Origin: Mucilaginibacter phyllosphaerae
GTDB lineage: Bacteria; Bacteroidota; Bacteroidia; Sphingobacteriales; Sphingobacteriaceae
Assembly (NCBI RefSeq): GCF_004378255.1
Contig: NZ_SNQG01000003.1
Location: 558,001 to 622,000, forward strand
Direction: 5' to 3'
DNA: 64,000 nucleotides
Shown here: positions 43,693 through 52,574 of the stretch, piece by piece
Layout of the letters: each line of letters opens with the position of its first letter
Numbering within the stretch: the first letter of the stretch is position 1
Notes under the pieces: generated by a model
Told to the model about the DNA's origin: nothing
Database searches by the model: none
What the model saw: only the letters and a program-made list of their open reading frames with translations
Made by a program: the position numbers and the translations under genes

Positions 43693-44799
43693 TTAAATAT
43701 CGAAGAGCGAAAGCTGGTCTGTTGGTGGTTTATTGTTTACGGGCATCGGTAAAAAGTTAGAAACCGTAATGCCAAGTAACCTGATCCGGCTATTTTCTAT
43801 ATCGGTTGCTGCCAGTAAATTTTTGGTGGTACTTAGCAGTATCTCCATTTCATCTGTACAATTGGGTAGCGACTGGCTACGGGTGATCTGCCTAAAGTCG
43901 CTGTATTTTATTTTGAGGGTTATGGTTCGGCCCTTTAGCTGGTATTTTAACAGGCGGTCATGCACGGTTTTGGCAATTTTTGCAAGCTCGGCATGCATCT
44001 CTTCCTGTCCGGTAAGGTCATAAGCAAAGGTATCTTCGGCACCCATAGATTTGGTTTCGCGGTGCGGCTGCACTTCGCGGTCATCCATGCCCCTTACTAT
44101 CCGGTAATAAAATGCACCGGCTTTGCCAAAGCTGCGGGTCATTTCTTCTTCGGTCAGCTTTTTCAGGTCGGCGCCGGTAAATAAGCCCAGTTTTTTCATT
44201 TTACCAGCCGTAACCTTGCCAACGCCGTAAAATTTTTCAATGGGCAGGCTTTCCATAAAACTTTCTACAGATGAGGGGCCGATGAAGGTTAAACCATCCG
44301 GCTTTTTAATATCCGAGGCTATTTTAGCTACAAATTTGTTTACCGACACTCCGGCGGATGCCGTCAGGTTCAGTTCATTTTTGATCGCATCTTTTATTTG
44401 CTGTGCAATTTCAATGGCCGAGCCGATGTTTAGTTTGTCGTTGCTTACATCCAGATAGGCTTCATCTAAAGACAAGGGTTCTATCAGGTCGGTATAGCGG
44501 CTAAAAATCTCGCGGATCTTTTGCGATACCTCTTTATATGCGGCAAACCGTGGCCGTACAAACAGGGCATGCGGGCAAAGCTGCAGCGCCTGTTTGGATG
44601 ACATGGCCGATCGTATGCCAAATTTACGTGCCTCATAACTGGCCGTTGCCACTACGCCACCACGCCCTTCGGGCAGGCCGCCTACCACCAGCGGTTTGCC
44701 CCGGTATTCTGGGAAATCGCGCTGCTCAACAGATGCATAAAAGGCATCCATATCAATATGGATTATTTTGCGCTTAACCTGTTTGCCTGTATCTGCCAC
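43693..44799 (-). CDS. dinB: DNA polymerase IV (Y-family)
   Basis: 368 residues. IIHIDMDAFYASVEQRD holds the first catalytic Asp pair, SLDEAYLDVS the second acid pair; a helix-hairpin-helix (FYGVGKVTAGKMKKLG) and little-finger domain follow. The C-terminus QLSLFDI is a beta-clamp binding motif. It performs error-prone translesion synthesis. It is monocistronic; no SOS-box assignment is possible from the sequence. Confidence 0.95.
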   Translation of the reverse strand: MADTGKQVKRKIIHIDMDAFYASVEQRDFPEYRGKPLVVGGLPEGRGGVVATASYEARKFGIRSAMSSKQALQLCPHALFVRPRFAAYKEVSQKIREIFSRYTDLIEPLSLDEAYLDVSNDKLNIGSAIEIAQQIKDAIKNELNLTASAGVSVNKFVAKIASDIKKPDGLTFIGPSSVESFMESLPIEKFYGVGKVTAGKMKKLGLFTGADLKKLTEEEMTRSFGKAGAFYYRIVRGMDDREVQPHRETKSMGAEDTFAYDLTGQEEMHAELAKIAKTVHDRLLKYQLKGRTITLKIKYSDFRQITRSQSLPNCTDEMEILLSTTKNLLAATDIENSRIRLLGITVSNFLPMPVNNKPPTDQLSLFDI

Positions 44800-44942
44800 C
44801 TGTTTTATTAACGATTATTAAAAGTATTTAGCTTTGTTAATACAATTTTACAAGCCCTTTCTGTAAGAGATAGACTTAAGCAGGCTAATATTAAAGCTAT
44901 TTATTTAAATTACATTTGGCAAATATTTTACCAGTATCCGTC

Positions 44943-45512
44943 ATGTCATCTCATCATATCGTTCGCGAAAAGCAGGAACCGGCCCTGCTGCTGCTTAGTC
45001 TGGATAATTTTTCGGAAGAGTTGCTGGGCCAGCTGCTGGAATGGAGCCCTACGGTTTTAACCACGCCATTGGTTGCCGAGCAGATGAATACGTATGAAAT
45101 AAAGGTAGACATTATTATAGCCGACCAGATAGATACTAACCTGCAGTCAGACATCAGGCAGATTGCGCAGGGCAATGCCTCGCAAACCGAAGCAGCGCTC
45201 ATCTATTTGATAGCGCAAGACTATAAGGCCGTAAATATTGTTGCAGATGCCTTTGACCTTGCCGGCATCACGCCCTTTGCCGAAAAAATAAACATCGTGA
45301 TTTACAGCGGCAGCCAAAAAATATACGCCGTAAAGCCGGGGTTTAGCAAATGGAAGCCCGCCGGCGAGTACATTCGTGTTTTATCTGTATCTTTAAACCT
45401 GCAAACCAGCGGATTAAAGCAAATTGGTGGTGGTGATTTTGTTACCGAAGAAGATGGTTTTATTACCCTGAATTTTGACAGGGGCCTCCTTTTTATAGCC
45501 GAAGAGATCTGA
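44943..45512 (+). CDS. Thiamine pyrophosphokinase-like protein
   Basis: Start at MSSHHIVREKQEP, preceded by TACATTTG (-7-like, 44911). 189 residues. The plan recalls thiamine pyrophosphokinase: an N-terminal Rossmann-like half (IIIADQIDTNLQSDIRQIA, QTEAALIYLIAQDYKAVNIV) and a C-terminal beta-roll ending GFITLNFDRGLLFI. The metal-binding Asp motif of true TPK (D.DS ... TD) is not clear, so activity is uncertain. Alternative: a non-catalytic relative. Confidence 0.55.
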   Translation: MSSHHIVREKQEPALLLLSLDNFSEELLGQLLEWSPTVLTTPLVAEQMNTYEIKVDIIIADQIDTNLQSDIRQIAQGNASQTEAALIYLIAQDYKAVNIVADAFDLAGITPFAEKINIVIYSGSQKIYAVKPGFSKWKPAGEYIRVLSVSLNLQTSGLKQIGGGDFVTEEDGFITLNFDRGLLFIAEEI

Positions 45513-45652
45513 TTAGGATACAAGCCTGACAATCAAGCCGAATAAGGGCCTGCTTTTTGTTAAAAATAATTTAATGTCAATTAAACCGTTGATGAATTTG
45601 TTAGTCTTATACATACATCAGCATTAAAAACTGATCGATTATAAATTTCAAG

Positions 45653-46786
45653 ATGAAAACAGCATATAAAAACTTAGTAAGTATAGCTTTAAGCGGAGTG
45701 TTGCTCCTGTCTTTAAGCTTATCTGCCGATGCACAGCGTGGTAGCAGGGGCGGTGGTGGTGGCGGCGGTGGCCGTTCATCCGGTGGCTTTAGCGGTGGCG
45801 GTGGTGGTGGCGGTTTTAGTCGTCCATCAGGCGGTGGCGGCGGTTTTAGCCGGCCATCCGGTGGCAATGCAGGTATAAGCCGTCCATCAGGCAGTTTTAG
45901 CCGCCCGTCAGGCGATGCAAGCATAGGCCGTCCTTCCGGTGGTTTTAGCCGCCCAGGGAATGGTAATGCCGGCTTTTCTCGCCCATCAGGTGGTTTTAGC
46001 CGGCCAAATGCCAGCGTAACGCCTGGTGCAAGGGGCTCTTATCAGGGGCGTACTAATGCCTATGGTAGTGTTAACGGCCGCCCTTATGCAGGTAACTACA
46101 GCCGCGGCACATACGGGTACCGGGGCGGCAACTATGGCCGGGGTGGTAATTATGGCCGTTACGGATATGGTTACAACCGGGGTTATTATGGCCCGCGTTA
46201 TTTTAACCGTGGCTTTTATAACTATCGTGGTTACTATAACTCTTACTACCTGCCAAGGATCGGTTTCAGCATAGGCGTTTTACCTTACGGTTACTACCCG
46301 TTTTACTGGGGCGATTATCAGTACTATTACAGTGATGGTTTATACTATCAGCAAAATAATAACCAGTACACCGTGGTTGAGCCACCAGTGGGTGCGCAGG
46401 TAAATTCGCTGCCTTCAAAAGCAGAAGCCATAACTATTAACGGCGAGCAGTACTATGAATCTAACGGTGTTTATTACCGGGCAGTTACCAAAGATGACGG
46501 AACCGTTGTTTATGAAGTTGCCGGTAAAGATGGCGAGTTAAATACAGATGATGGCGGTGCAAACGGCGCTGGAGGCGGTGAGTACGATCAGCCTTACCAG
46601 ATAGGTGATATTTTAACCACCCTGCCGCAGGATAGCCGCAAGATAAAGGTGAATGGCGAAAAACTGTACGTAGCACCGGATGGAACCTATTTCCAGGAAG
46701 GCCGCGATAACGACAATCATAAAATCTACAAAGTTGTGGGCCTGTCTACAGATGAGCCTGAAGATGATACTAATACCAACAATTAA
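45653..46786 (+). CDS. Exported DUF6515-type protein with Gly/Ser/Arg-Pro repeat region
   Basis: 377 residues. Signal peptide ending SLSADAQ; residues about 30-125 are glycine-rich with at least seven copies or variants of GFSRPSGG; a Gly/Tyr/Arg region (YRGGNYGRGGNYGRYGYGYN) follows, then a Tyr-rich DUF6515 domain (PYGYYPFYWGDYQYYYSDGL) and two similar C-terminal modules (INGEQYYESNGVYYR and VNGEKLYVAPDGTYFQ). Probably a periplasmic or surface structural protein. A strong terminator follows. Confidence 0.82.
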   Translation: MKTAYKNLVSIALSGVLLLSLSLSADAQRGSRGGGGGGGGRSSGGFSGGGGGGGFSRPSGGGGGFSRPSGGNAGISRPSGSFSRPSGDASIGRPSGGFSRPGNGNAGFSRPSGGFSRPNASVTPGARGSYQGRTNAYGSVNGRPYAGNYSRGTYGYRGGNYGRGGNYGRYGYGYNRGYYGPRYFNRGFYNYRGYYNSYYLPRIGFSIGVLPYGYYPFYWGDYQYYYSDGLYYQQNNNQYTVVEPPVGAQVNSLPSKAEAITINGEQYYESNGVYYRAVTKDDGTVVYEVAGKDGELNTDDGGANGAGGGEYDQPYQIGDILTTLPQDSRKIKVNGEKLYVAPDGTYFQEGRDNDNHKIYKVVGLSTDEPEDDTNTNN

Positions 46787-46803
46787 TATTGTTTAGGTAG
46801 TTT

Positions 46804-46838
46804 AAAAAGGGTTGGCGCTTTAAGCGCCAACCCTTTTT
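46804..46838 (+). terminator. Strong Rho-independent terminator
   Basis: AAAAAGGGTTGGCGCTT directly followed by its complement and a T run: about a 16-bp near-perfect stem, 18 nt after the DUF6515 stop. It may also act in reverse. Confidence 0.9.
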
Positions 46839-46932
46839 TTATTGCGTTATACTTTTAAATAATTGCTATAAAAGTATTAGGGCGATACAGGCAGGTTATT
46901 TAATTTTATCCGGAACGATATGACTATCTGCC

Positions 46933-48003
46933 ATGAAAAAGAACTTTTTATTACTACTGCTTGCATTACTTACTTTTTTTAGCAGCGGCTTTAGCAAAGC
47001 CGTGCCACGCCTTACCTTATTTAAAGCTGATAACAAGCATTTTAAATATACCGGCCGGGTAGATTTCACTGATCCGCAAAAACCACGATTCTGGTCGCCG
47101 GGGGTATATATCACCACAAAATTTACCGGTACAGAATGCCGCCTGCTGATAAACGATGAGGAGATGCATGGCAAAACTCATAACTATATCGAAGTAGTTA
47201 TTGACGGCAAAACATCGCGCATCCAAACCACGGGTAAAACAAACAGCATTGTAATTGCCAAAGGGCTGCCGCAGGGTGTGCACACCCTGCTGATCTGTAA
47301 AGACACGGAATCGGGCATGGGTTACCTGGAATTTGTGGGCCTGATGTGCGAGGGCATCCGGTCGCCTCATCAGCCTAAAAGAATGATTGAATATATAGGC
47401 GACTCTATTACAGCCGGTGCGGGTGTGGATGCAACAGCGGTGCCCTGTGGTAAAGGCGAATGGTATGATCAGCATAACGCTTATCTTACCTATGGCGCAC
47501 GTACCTCGCGGGCGTTGAACGCGCAATGGCAATTAACCGCCGTAGCCGGGATTGGCCTGATACACAGCTGCTGCAATATGAATGTTTTGCTGCCGCAAGT
47601 GTATGATAAGATTTACCTGCGGAATGATTCACTGCTGTATAACTTTAAAAGCTACAAGCCCGATGTGGTAACCATTTGCCTGGGCCAGAATGACGGCCCG
47701 CAGGATTCGGTAAAGTTTTGCAGCGCCTATGTAAAGCTGATAGACAGCGTACGCAGCAAGTACCCAAAAACAAGTATTGTTTGTTTATCAAGCCCAATGG
47801 CCGATAAAAAGCTAACACCTGTGCTGCATAAGTATCTTAGCGGTATTGTGCAGTATGTAAATGCCCAAGGCGATAAAAGGGTAAGCAAATTCTTTTTTTC
47901 GCGCAGCTTTAACAGTGGCTGCGATAACCACCCGGATGCCGACGAGCACGAAATAATTGCGAAGGAACTTACGGCTTACATTAAACAGCTAAAAAACTGG
48001 TAA
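46933..48003 (+). CDS. Exported SGNH/GDSL carbohydrate esterase (CE2-like)
   Basis: 356 residues, signal peptide MKKNFLLLLLALLTFFSSGF. Residues about 30-150 are the beta-sandwich seen in CE2 acetyl esterases (YTGRVDFTDPQKPRFWSPGV). Residues 150-356 are the SGNH hydrolase with IEYIGDSITAG (block I Ser), CLGQND (block III) and HPDADEH (block V Asp/His). CE2 enzymes remove acetyl groups from xylan or other glycans. No other polysaccharide genes adjoin. Confidence 0.87.
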   Translation: MKKNFLLLLLALLTFFSSGFSKAVPRLTLFKADNKHFKYTGRVDFTDPQKPRFWSPGVYITTKFTGTECRLLINDEEMHGKTHNYIEVVIDGKTSRIQTTGKTNSIVIAKGLPQGVHTLLICKDTESGMGYLEFVGLMCEGIRSPHQPKRMIEYIGDSITAGAGVDATAVPCGKGEWYDQHNAYLTYGARTSRALNAQWQLTAVAGIGLIHSCCNMNVLLPQVYDKIYLRNDSLLYNFKSYKPDVVTICLGQNDGPQDSVKFCSAYVKLIDSVRSKYPKTSIVCLSSPMADKKLTPVLHKYLSGIVQYVNAQGDKRVSKFFFSRSFNSGCDNHPDADEHEIIAKELTAYIKQLKNW

Positions 48004-48066
48004 TTTAAATTTATCGAAACATTTTTAACTACAAGGCATTAGTAATAGTATCAAACACATACTGTT

Positions 48067-48411
48067 ATGGAAAATCATGATCATACTGCTTTAATAGCAA
48101 AACTGTTAAACTGTGTAGCCGCATGCGAAAATTGCGCAACAGCCTGCCTGCAGGAAACAGAAGTAAAACCCATGGTAAGATGCATCAGCCTTGATAGGGA
48201 TTGCGCGGATATATGCAGCCAGGCTGCGCGGCTATTGCAGCGAAGGTCAGAGATTGCGCATCAGTATTTAGTGCTGTGCGAAGAAATATGCCGCATGTGT
48301 GCCGAAGAATGCGCTATGCACCAGCACGATCATTGCCAGCAATGCGCGGAAGCCTGCCGCCAGTGTGCCGAAGCCTGCCATGCCCATCATCAGCCCATAA
48401 CCCAGGATTAG
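48067..48411 (+). CDS. Cys-rich four-helix bundle copper-binding protein (DUF326)
   Basis: 114 residues with 16 or so cysteines in the spaced C..C pattern: NCVAACENCATACLQ, CISLDRDCADICSQ, CEEICRMCAEECAMHQHDHC and CRQCAEACHAHH. This is the Csp/DUF326 four-helix bundle that can store many Cu(I) ions in its core. No signal peptide, so cytosolic storage. The next gene starts 1 nt after the stop. Confidence 0.88.
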   Translation: MENHDHTALIAKLLNCVAACENCATACLQETEVKPMVRCISLDRDCADICSQAARLLQRRSEIAHQYLVLCEEICRMCAEECAMHQHDHCQQCAEACRQCAEACHAHHQPITQD

Positions 48412-48412
48412 T

Positions 48413-49012
48413 TTGAAGGCGCTGATCTTAAATTGTACGCTTAAGCCTTCGCCGGCGGCATCCAATACCGAAGCCCTGGCTTTAGAGGTGATTGCAGAAT
48501 TGCAAAGGCTGGGTGTTACAACCAACCTGATCCGTGTGGCCGATCATCCAATTATCACCGGTATAAAATCTGACTTAGGCGGGGGCGATGCCTGGCCCAT
48601 GATATTACAGGAACTTTTAGCGGCCGAGATCTTAATTATTGCTACCCCAACCTGGATGGGTACCATGAGCAGCGAAGCCCTGAAGGTTTTAGAGCGGATA
48701 AATGGCCTTTACCCAGCCAGGGGTGAATTGGGCCGCCCGCTTACTTTTAACAAAGTAGCCGGCTTTGTAGTAACCGGAGCGGAAGACGGCGCCCGCCACG
48801 TAGTAACCGAAATTGCAGGCGCACTAATGGATGTAGGTTTTACCATAGCGCCGCAATGCTATACCTATTGGAACAATGGCCCCGGCCCCGGCGATAATTA
48901 CCTGGAAAGCGATTACCGCAAGGAATGGTCGATAACAACCGGGAAAGCCGCGGCTGCCAACATGGTAGCGGTGGCTACGGCGCTAAAAAACACCCCGATA
49001 CCGGGCAGATAG
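48413..49012 (+). CDS. Flavodoxin-like NAD(P)H-dependent reductase (TTG start)
   Basis: 199 residues beginning with TTG at 48413 (MKALILNCTLKPSPAASNTE), 1 nt after the copper-protein stop, so coupled translation is likely. The flavodoxin FMN-binding loop is TLKPSPAASNT; IIATPTWMGTMSSEALKVLE and VVTGAEDGARHV complete the WrbA/NADPH-dependent FMN reductase pattern. It may reduce quinones or metal ions; a link to copper handling is inference. Confidence 0.85.
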   Translation: MKALILNCTLKPSPAASNTEALALEVIAELQRLGVTTNLIRVADHPIITGIKSDLGGGDAWPMILQELLAAEILIIATPTWMGTMSSEALKVLERINGLYPARGELGRPLTFNKVAGFVVTGAEDGARHVVTEIAGALMDVGFTIAPQCYTYWNNGPGPGDNYLESDYRKEWSITTGKAAAANMVAVATALKNTPIPGR

Positions 49013-49046
49013 TTAACATTGGCGCCGATATGATTACCTTTGCAGC

Positions 49047-50234
49047 ATGATTGACGTTGTATTAAAAAAAGGCAAAGAAAAAGCTGTACTGCACAAACAT
49101 CCATGGGTATTTTCTGGCGCGATAGAAAATGTTAAGGGGAAACCGGTTAACGGCGAGATCATCCGCCTGCTGGACAGCAAAAAAGATTTTTTGGCTTATG
49201 GTTTTTATAACGATCAATCGCGCGTGGCCGTGCGTTTGCTGGAGTGGGATGAAAGCGTTAATGTAGATGATAGCTGGTTTCGTGATAAGGTACGCGTTGC
49301 GATTGCCGGCCGCGCCCATATTTTAGCAGATGGCACAACAGATACCTGCCGCCTCATCTTTAGCGAATCTGACTACCTGCCGGGGCTGATAGTAGATAAA
49401 TATGCTGACCATATGGCGGTGCAGGTGCTTACATCGGGCATGCAAAACGCTATGCCGGTAATTATTGAGGAACTAAATGCTTTATTGAAACCTGCTAGTA
49501 TTTTTGATAAAAGCGATGCCGCATCCCGGTTGCATGAAGGTTTAGCAACCACCAATGTATTATTGGCCGGCAGCCAGCCCCCCGAGCTGGTAATGGTAAA
49601 AGAAAATGACATTAGTTACGGCATTAATATCGCCGAAGGCCAAAAATCAGGCTTTTACTGCGATCAGCGTTACAACCGCCTGGCGCTGGCTGCTTACGCA
49701 AGGGGCAAAAAAGTGCTGGATTGTTTTAGTTATACCGGCGGCTTTACCTTAAATGCTTTAAAGCATGGTGCGGCATCGGTTACCAGTGTAGATAGCTCGG
49801 CACTGGCGTTGGAAACCCTGCAAGAAAATATCCGCCTGAATAAATTTGAAGGGGCAGAGCACCAGGCCATAAAGTCTGACGTGAACGTTCAGCTGCGTAA
49901 ATTCAGGGATGACGGCGATAAGTTTGATATTATTGTTTTAGATCCGCCTAAATATGCGCCCTCCCACTCGGCTTTAGACCGGGCATCGCGTGCGTATAAA
50001 GACCTGAACAGGTTGGGGATGCAGCTGCTGAATAGCGGCGGCTTACTGGCCACGTTTTCCTGTTCGGGCGCTATGGATATGGAAACCTTTAAACAGGTAC
50101 TGGCCTGGGCTGCGCTGGATGCCGGCAAGCAGGTGCAGTTTATTTACCAGTTTCATCAGCCCGAAGACCATCCCGTTAGGGCATCATTCCCTGAGGGGGA
50201 ATATCTTAAGGGGTTGTTGTGCAGGGTTTGGTAG
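49047..50234 (+). CDS. rlmI: RlmI-like 23S rRNA methyltransferase
   Basis: 395 residues: an N-terminal PUA domain (AVLHKHPWVFSGAIENVKGK), EEHD-like linker and a class I SAM domain with EGQKSGFYCDQRYNR, VLDCFSYTGGFTLNAL, VTSVDSSALAL and DIIVLDPPKYAPS. It methylates C1962 of 23S rRNA in Escherichia coli; related enzymes vary. TACCTTTG at 49035-49042 lies 4 nt before the ATG and, if a real -7 box, would give an almost leaderless message. Confidence 0.88.
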   Translation: MIDVVLKKGKEKAVLHKHPWVFSGAIENVKGKPVNGEIIRLLDSKKDFLAYGFYNDQSRVAVRLLEWDESVNVDDSWFRDKVRVAIAGRAHILADGTTDTCRLIFSESDYLPGLIVDKYADHMAVQVLTSGMQNAMPVIIEELNALLKPASIFDKSDAASRLHEGLATTNVLLAGSQPPELVMVKENDISYGINIAEGQKSGFYCDQRYNRLALAAYARGKKVLDCFSYTGGFTLNALKHGAASVTSVDSSALALETLQENIRLNKFEGAEHQAIKSDVNVQLRKFRDDGDKFDIIVLDPPKYAPSHSALDRASRAYKDLNRLGMQLLNSGGLLATFSCSGAMDMETFKQVLAWAALDAGKQVQFIYQFHQPEDHPVRASFPEGEYLKGLLCRVW

Positions 50235-50351
50235 TGCCTTATCAGCAAACTGTAAAGCAACCTCTAAACTACAGGAATAATAGCTTAGAAATTGCTTTGG
50301 GCATTTATTGCATGCACTTGATACTTTTTGCCAGGAAACTTAAAGTAAAGT

Positions 50352-50828
50352 TTAGTCCAAAGTGATCTGCCTTTTAATACTTTCTTCTAAAGATATAAAG
50401 GTTTCGGTACGTTGTATGCCTTTTACGCTTTGTATATTTTCGTTCAATACCTCGCGCAGGTGATTGGTGTCATGGCAAACAATTTTGGCAAAAATGCTCC
50501 AGCTGCCGGTGGTGTAATGCAGTTCTACAATTTCGGGCACCATTTTAAGCTGTTTAACCGCTTCGTTATACTGTGAACCTTTTTCCAGGAAAATGCCCAG
50601 GAAAGCGGTTACATCATAACCCAGTTTTTGAGGATTTACTTCCAGGCTGGCACCTTTAATTACACCCATCTCTTCCAATTTTTTCATGCGCACGTGTATG
50701 GTTCCGCCTGAAACGATCAATTCTTTTGCGATTTCGGTGTATGGAGTGGTCGCATTTTTCATCAATATTGATAAAATCTGTATATCCAGATTATCAATTT
50801 CTAAATTTTGAGGTTTCCTGTGAGGCAT
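50352..50828 (-). CDS. Lrp/AsnC-family regulator
   Basis: 158 residues. HTH: LDIQILSILMKNATTPYTEI then AKELIVSGGTIHVRMKKLEE; RAM sensing domain: VTAFLGIFLEKGSQYNEAVK with the GSWSIFAKIVCHDTNHLREVL segment. It probably responds to amino acids. The 150 nt upstream are very AT-rich, suiting autoregulation. No biosynthesis gene adjoins. Confidence 0.92.
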   Translation of the reverse strand: MPHRKPQNLEIDNLDIQILSILMKNATTPYTEIAKELIVSGGTIHVRMKKLEEMGVIKGASLEVNPQKLGYDVTAFLGIFLEKGSQYNEAVKQLKMVPEIVELHYTTGSWSIFAKIVCHDTNHLREVLNENIQSVKGIQRTETFISLEESIKRQITLD

Positions 50829-50980
50829 AATTTTAAATATCTATATTCAAATACAAGTATAATTATAATAAAAGTAAAAATAAAAATATTTTGTTGAAAT
50901 ATTTGCAAGAAAGTATCAACTCTTTTAGATTTGTATAAAGCAAATGACAATTGCTCTATCGTTCTTTAATAAATAAACAT

Positions 50981-51092
50981 TGTTGGGTGGTGAAATTTTT
51001 GGCAGACACACCTCCTTGTCCCGGTGGCGGAGAATATGGGAAACCCGAAGCGGGCTAACCACTCTGTGAAGGTTCGAACCCTTCCCCAACAG
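50981..51092 (+). ncRNA. tRNA-like RNA 1 (long, type II-like)
   Basis: The 5' TGTTGGG (50981-50987) pairs exactly with CCCAACA (51085-51091) as a 7-bp acceptor stem. It is followed by a leucine-tRNA-like D-arm (GTG ... GGCAGA CAC) and a T-arm GAAGG-TTCGAAC-CCTTC. Between them lies CCTCC-TTGTCCC-GGTGG, which folds as an anticodon arm only with a central T-T mismatch (nominal anticodon GTC, C37). A variable region of about 40 nt holds hairpin CCCG-AAG-CGGG. At 112 nt it is longer than any usual tRNA. CCA is not encoded (GCT follows). It may be an unusual tRNA or a tRNA-derived RNA. Confidence 0.7.
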
Positions 51093-51174
51093 CTAAGTTC
51101 TAAGTCGAGCGTATCAAGTCCGAAGTCAAATATGACTAAAGACTACTAACATTAGACTAAAAACTTAAACATCC

Positions 51175-51289
51175 TGTAGGATGGTGAAATTTTGGCAGAC
51201 ACACCTCCTTGTCGCGGTGGCGGAGACTCTGGGAAACTCTTAGCAATAAGAATAACCACTCTTTGAAGGTTCGACCCCTTCTCCTACAG
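51175..51289 (+). ncRNA. tRNA-like RNA 2 (long, type II-like)
   Basis: A second copy 82 nt after the first. The acceptor TGTAGGA (51175-51181) pairs with TCCTACA (51282-51288), so three base pairs have changed together compared with copy 1. The D-arm and CCTCCTTGTCGCGGTGGCGG core are nearly identical; the variable region carries TCTTA-GCAA-TAAGA, another compensated hairpin; the T-arm is GAAGG-TTCGACC-CCTTC. The nominal anticodon is GTC with G37. The spacer between copies is a low-complexity GACT/AGTC repeat. Confidence 0.7.
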
Positions 51290-51321
51290 CTCTTCTCATA
51301 ATTTAGGTTTATAATTGGTTA

Positions 51322-51351
51322 GTAAAGGCCCCTGCCCATCAGGGGCTTTAC
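51322..51351 (+). terminator. Hairpin after the tRNA-like pair
   Basis: GTAAAGGCCCCTG-CCCAT-CAGGGGCTTTAC is a 12-bp stem with one bulged base, 32 nt after copy 2. There is only a weak T tract, so it is probably a terminator or processing signal. Confidence 0.6.
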
Positions 51352-51569
51352 TTGTATAATAAGGTTTTTTTTCTGCATGTATTCTTACAAGATAGTATCG
51401 GATAATGGCTCGCTTTTACTTTAAGGCAATATGGCAGAACATTTCTTAATAAACAGAATGCCAGTGTGTTAAATAGCTTGATGCAGTTTAGTGCCAGTTA
51501 AATATTTTTATTGTAACGCTTTTTTTACAAAAAGCTAAACAAAATACAGAGTTATGCATTGTGTATGCG

Positions 51570-52574
51570 ATGAAAAAGAAACACCAAGCCGGATCGCTTA
51601 CCCCGTGGCAAAGACTCGTGCGTATTTTACATAACGAACGTGTAACAATCAATTACATATTTATCTATGCTATACTCATAGGGCTTATCGGGCTTTCGCT
51701 GCCCCTGGGTATCACGGCAGTATTTAACTTGCTATCTAACGGGGCAATGTACAGTTCTACATATATCTTAATCGCCGTTATCCTCATCGGGATAATTGTT
51801 GGGGGGATAATGCTTATTGGCCAGCTTACCCTGGTAGAGGTATTGGAGCAAAAAATATTTGTTAAAGCAGCTATAGAGTTTGCCTACCGGCTTCCACGAA
51901 TTAAAAAAGAAGAGATGGAAGGCGAAAACCCGCCAGAACTGGTTAACCGTTTTTTTGATGTATTAACCATACAAAAAGGGCTAACTAAACTACTTGTAGA
52001 TATTGTGGCTGCCGGCGTGCAGATCTTTTTTAGCGCCATACTGCTTTCTTTTTATCATCCGGTGTTTATTGGTTTCGGGCTTTTTACCATTTTGTGCATT
52101 GTTGCCATTATTGCTATTTACTACAGGCGGGGCGTTGATACCAGTATCGAAGAATCTGAATATAAATACAAGGTGGTAGCTTATCTGGAAGAAGTGGCCG
52201 CCAACCTTGATGAATACCGCGGGCAACCGCATAAGCGCGATAGCGTTACCCACCAAACCGATAAAATAACCGCCAAATACATAGAGGCAAGGAATGATCA
52301 TTTTAGTGTTTTAAAAAGGCTGTTTGCCAGCGCAGTGGTGCTGCGCACCATTTTAATGGGTGCTTTATTATTGTTAGGGTCTTATTTTGTTGTTAACCGC
52401 CAGATGACCTTTGGGCAGTTTGTGGCTGCCGAGGTGATCATTGTACAGATCAGCTACGCGGTAGAAAAATTGATGACCAACCTGAACACGGTATTTGATA
52501 TGGTAACCGGCAGCGAAAAACTTGCCGTAGTAACCGATCTGGAGATAGAGGAAGGAGAATTAAATCATGGTTAG
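51570..52574 (+). CDS. ABC-transporter six-helix membrane domain without ATPase domain
   Basis: Start at MKKKHQAGSL, with GTG 9 nt earlier as alternative. The 334-residue product has six transmembrane helices and the ABC exporter type I fold (YRLPRIKKEEMEGENPPELV, YLEEVAANLDEYRGQPHKRD). It stops at EIEEGELNHG, just where the linker to a nucleotide-binding domain would begin. No Walker motifs are present here or in the next genes. The downstream HlyD and TolC genes make a type I secretion-like set. It may use an ATPase from elsewhere or have another role. Confidence 0.82.
   Translation: MKKKHQAGSLTPWQRLVRILHNERVTINYIFIYAILIGLIGLSLPLGITAVFNLLSNGAMYSSTYILIAVILIGIIVGGIMLIGQLTLVEVLEQKIFVKAAIEFAYRLPRIKKEEMEGENPPELVNRFFDVLTIQKGLTKLLVDIVAAGVQIFFSAILLSFYHPVFIGFGLFTILCIVAIIAIYYRRGVDTSIEESEYKYKVVAYLEEVAANLDEYRGQPHKRDSVTHQTDKITAKYIEARNDHFSVLKRLFASAVVLRTILMGALLLLGSYFVVNRQMTFGQFVAAEVIIVQISYAVEKLMTNLNTVFDMVTGSEKLAVVTDLEIEEGELNHG

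Noticed and set aside
45607..45924. Proline-rich minus-strand frame
   Set aside because: A shadow of the glycine-rich repeat in the DUF6515 gene; Pro codons are the complement of Gly codons.
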